This document shows, piece after piece, positions 23,698-25,306 of a stretch of 25,306 bases of DNA. Position 1 is the first letter of the stretch, and each line of letters starts with the position of its first letter. The DNA comes from SCUN01 sp964343975. Lineage in GTDB: Bacteria; Acidobacteriota; Vicinamibacteria; Vicinamibacterales; SCN-69-37. The notes below the pieces were generated by a model. It was not told where the DNA came from. It did no database searches and worked only from the letters and a program-made list of their open reading frames with translations. The position numbers and the translations under genes are program-made. The DNA is taken from contig CAYFLU010000024.1 of assembly GCA_964343975.1 (NCBI GenBank), positions 1 to 25,306 of the forward strand, given 5' to 3'.

Positions 23698-25306
23698 CAG
23701 CGTTTCGTGACGTTCAGAATCGGATCCCGTCGTCCCGCCAGCGTCGGCGCAGACGATGAGGGCTCGAGGTCGAACACGATCACTTCATTGTCGCCCGCCT
23801 TCAACCACGGCGCCGGCACGAACAGCGTTTGCTGCGGCCCGATGTTCCAGAACCGCCCGAGCTGATGCCCGTTCACCCACGCCGTGCCCTTGCCCCACGC
23901 GCTGAAATCGAGAAACGTGTCGCCGACCTGCGAGAGTGTGAATGTGCCTCTGTAAAAAGACGGATTACTCCGATTCGTTTCTCGCGCGCTTGGAGACCAA
24001 CGCGCGCTCCGGCTGTCACTGACGCCCGCAATGTCCCAGCCCGTGATCTCGACGCCACCGATCTCGACTGTGTCCGTGATGCCCTTGCGTTCGTTCCGCA
24101 GGCCTTTGCCGTAGTTCGAGCGCGCGGTGTTCTCCACGAAGATGTCGAGCGTGCCGCCCGCCGGAATCGAGACCGGCGTCGAGCTTTGCTTCAGCCGCCG
24201 ATCGAGCGTGGCCACTTTCGTGCCGTTCACGAACACGAGCGCGTAGTCGTGGAGCTCGGTCAGCACCAGCTCCCCCGCCATCGCCGTCGCCATCGTCTTG
24301 CGATAGTTGATGTAGCCGTAGCTCTGCCCGATCTCCTCCATCGTCTTCACGCGTTCGCTGTGCACGGCGGCGGGGAGGGCATTCCAGAGCGGCGCCTGCG
24401 ACGTGAAGGTGATCGCGGGAATGTCGATGGCCGGCAGCGGCGCGGGCATCGGCGGCAGCACGAGTGTGGGCTCGTGTTGCTGAATCGCGTTGCGGAAGAG
24501 CGCGAACTTCGGCGCGGGCCGGCCCGCTTCGTCGAGCGCGGAATCGTAGTCGTAGCTCGACACGTCGGGCTTGTAGCCGTTGCGGTCGAAGTTGGCGCCG
24601 CTCATGTACCCGAACGACGTGCCGCCGTGAAACATGTAGAGGTTGAACGAGTAGCCCTGCGCGAGCATCCACGCGATCTCGTCGGCCTGCTGTTGGCCGT
24701 TCGTGTTCGCGTGTCGCGTGCCCCACGCATCGAACCACCCCGCCCAGTATTCGCCCGACATCAGCGGGCCGTTCGGCCGGTACTCCTTCAACGACGCAAA
24801 GGCCTTCTGCGCATTGCCCGGACCGAAGTTGGTCACGACGGGCAGATCCGCGAGCGCGCCGTTGTCGTAGTCGCCGGGGTTGTCGGCGGTGTACATCAGC
24901 GCATCGGTGAAGCCCGCCGCCTTGAACTGCTCGCGCACGGCCGCCACGTAGGCGTGGTCCTTGTCGAACGAGCCGTACTCGTTCTCGAGTTGGATCGCGA
25001 TGATCGGCCCGCCGCCCTGCCCCGAGCCTGTCGAGGGTCGGCCCACTTGCAGCGGCGCCACTTCCTGACCAAGCCGCTTCAGGTACTTGCCCGCCGCGTC
25101 CATGAACTTCGGGTCGAGGCTGCGAAGGACGATCGAGCGATCGGCGAGGAGCCACGCCGGAAAGCCGCCCAGATCCCACTCGGCGCACACATACGGACCG
25201 GGCCGCAGGATCACGTGCAGGCCCTCTTCGGCGGCCATCCTTATATATGCGGCCACGTCGAGGTTGCCGCTGAAGTCCCACTGCCCCGGCTTCGGCTCGT
25301 GGAGAT
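23697..25306 (-). CDS. GH35 beta-galactosidase, N-terminus beyond right edge
   Basis: The frame is open to the window edge (about 536 residues seen) and starts in the conserved NLHEPKPGQWDFSG strand of the (beta/alpha)8 barrel. Key features are GPYVCAEWDLGGFPAWLL, the acid/base Glu in QLENEYGSF, the nucleophile Glu in SGEYWAGWFD and LYMFHGGTSFGYMSGAN. The C-terminal part has the jelly-roll domains ending NGHQLGRFWNIGPQQTLFVP. It should cleave terminal beta-galactose residues, probably in the periplasm. A short GC-rich repeat adds about nine residues (PSTGSGQ) just before the acid/base strand. Its stop overlaps the esterase start, so the two genes are likely co-transcribed. Confidence 0.95.
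   Translation of the reverse strand, partial: LHEPKPGQWDFSGNLDVAAYIRMAAEEGLHVILRPGPYVCAEWDLGGFPAWLLADRSIVLRSLDPKFMDAAGKYLKRLGQEVAPLQVGRPSTGSGQGGGPIIAIQLENEYGSFDKDHAYVAAVREQFKAAGFTDALMYTADNPGDYDNGALADLPVVTNFGPGNAQKAFASLKEYRPNGPLMSGEYWAGWFDAWGTRHANTNGQQQADEIAWMLAQGYSFNLYMFHGGTSFGYMSGANFDRNGYKPDVSSYDYDSALDEAGRPAPKFALFRNAIQQHEPTLVLPPMPAPLPAIDIPAITFTSQAPLWNALPAAVHSERVKTMEEIGQSYGYINYRKTMATAMAGELVLTELHDYALVFVNGTKVATLDRRLKQSSTPVSIPAGGTLDIFVENTARSNYGKGLRNERKGITDTVEIGGVEITGWDIAGVSDSRSARWSPSARETNRSNPSFYRGTFTLSQVGDTFLDFSAWGKGTAWVNGHQLGRFWNIGPQQTLFVPAPWLKAGDNEVIVFDLEPSSSAPTLAGRRDPILNVTKR
25017..25040 (-). repeat. Short repeat translated in frame inside the GH35 gene (PSTGSGQ)
   Basis: On the minus strand the core CCCTCGACAGGCTCGGGGC (25037-25019) is read in frame as part of RPSTGSGQ. 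It sits between APLQ and GGPIIAIQLENEYG, which are usually only a few residues apart in GH35 enzymes. The pattern resembles the widespread CCTTCGACAAGCTCAGG-type repeats known from many bacterial genomes. It is a loop insertion, so the enzyme may tolerate it. Confidence 0.65.

Overview
The window is high-GC DNA that looks like a metagenome-assembled Acidobacteriota genome, most likely class Vicinamibacteria. The clues are a protein with the acidobacterial VWFA-related domain (TIGR03436 type), a Ser/Thr kinase fused through one membrane helix to a PD40/TolB-like propeller, a tricorn-like propeller protease, many small secreted proteins, and dispersed GC-rich palindromes at gene ends. A 100-N gap flanked by identical 55-bp sequences points to short-read de Bruijn assembly.

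Left part (1-5758): the N-terminal part of a secreted tricorn/S41-like protease (minus, runs off the left edge); a two-gene operon of DUF1059 protein and exported cupin (minus); a divergent stand-alone SARP/BTAD-type regulator (plus); then the kinase-propeller gene (minus), whose catalytic domain is cut in two by a palindromic repeat insertion and the gap. Three 11-bp-spaced direct repeats between the regulator and the DUF1059-cupin operon look like a SARP-type operator.

Middle part (5759-11662): a lipoprotein with a degenerate M23-like domain, an M1 aminopeptidase, a Tat-exported formamidase-like protein, an overlapping VOC/GNAT pair, a small exported protein with a strong hairpin after it, and an unrecognised 161-residue protein.

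Right part (11808-25306): biosynthetic arginine decarboxylase (speA) with a promoter that predicts a leaderless mRNA; the VWFA-domain protein; a divergent DUF4143-type AAA ATPase preceded by two tandem 21-bp palindromes; a LytS-like sensor kinase and LytTR response regulator; a convergent exported LolA-like protein; an exported unknown plus single-POTRA Omp85 protein; and an exported esterase that overlaps the end of a GH35 beta-galactosidase cut by the right edge.

The genes do not form one pathway. Common themes are export and the envelope (at least nine proteins carry signal peptides), two signalling modules, and sugar or peptide scavenging. The most notable non-coding signals are the SARP-like operator, the twin palindromes before the ATPase, a stop-codon-linked repeat family (four copies), a CCCGGG-stem repeat family (two copies, one inside the kinase gene), and a short repeat translated in frame inside the beta-galactosidase. 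I saw no tRNA, rRNA, CRISPR array or transposase.
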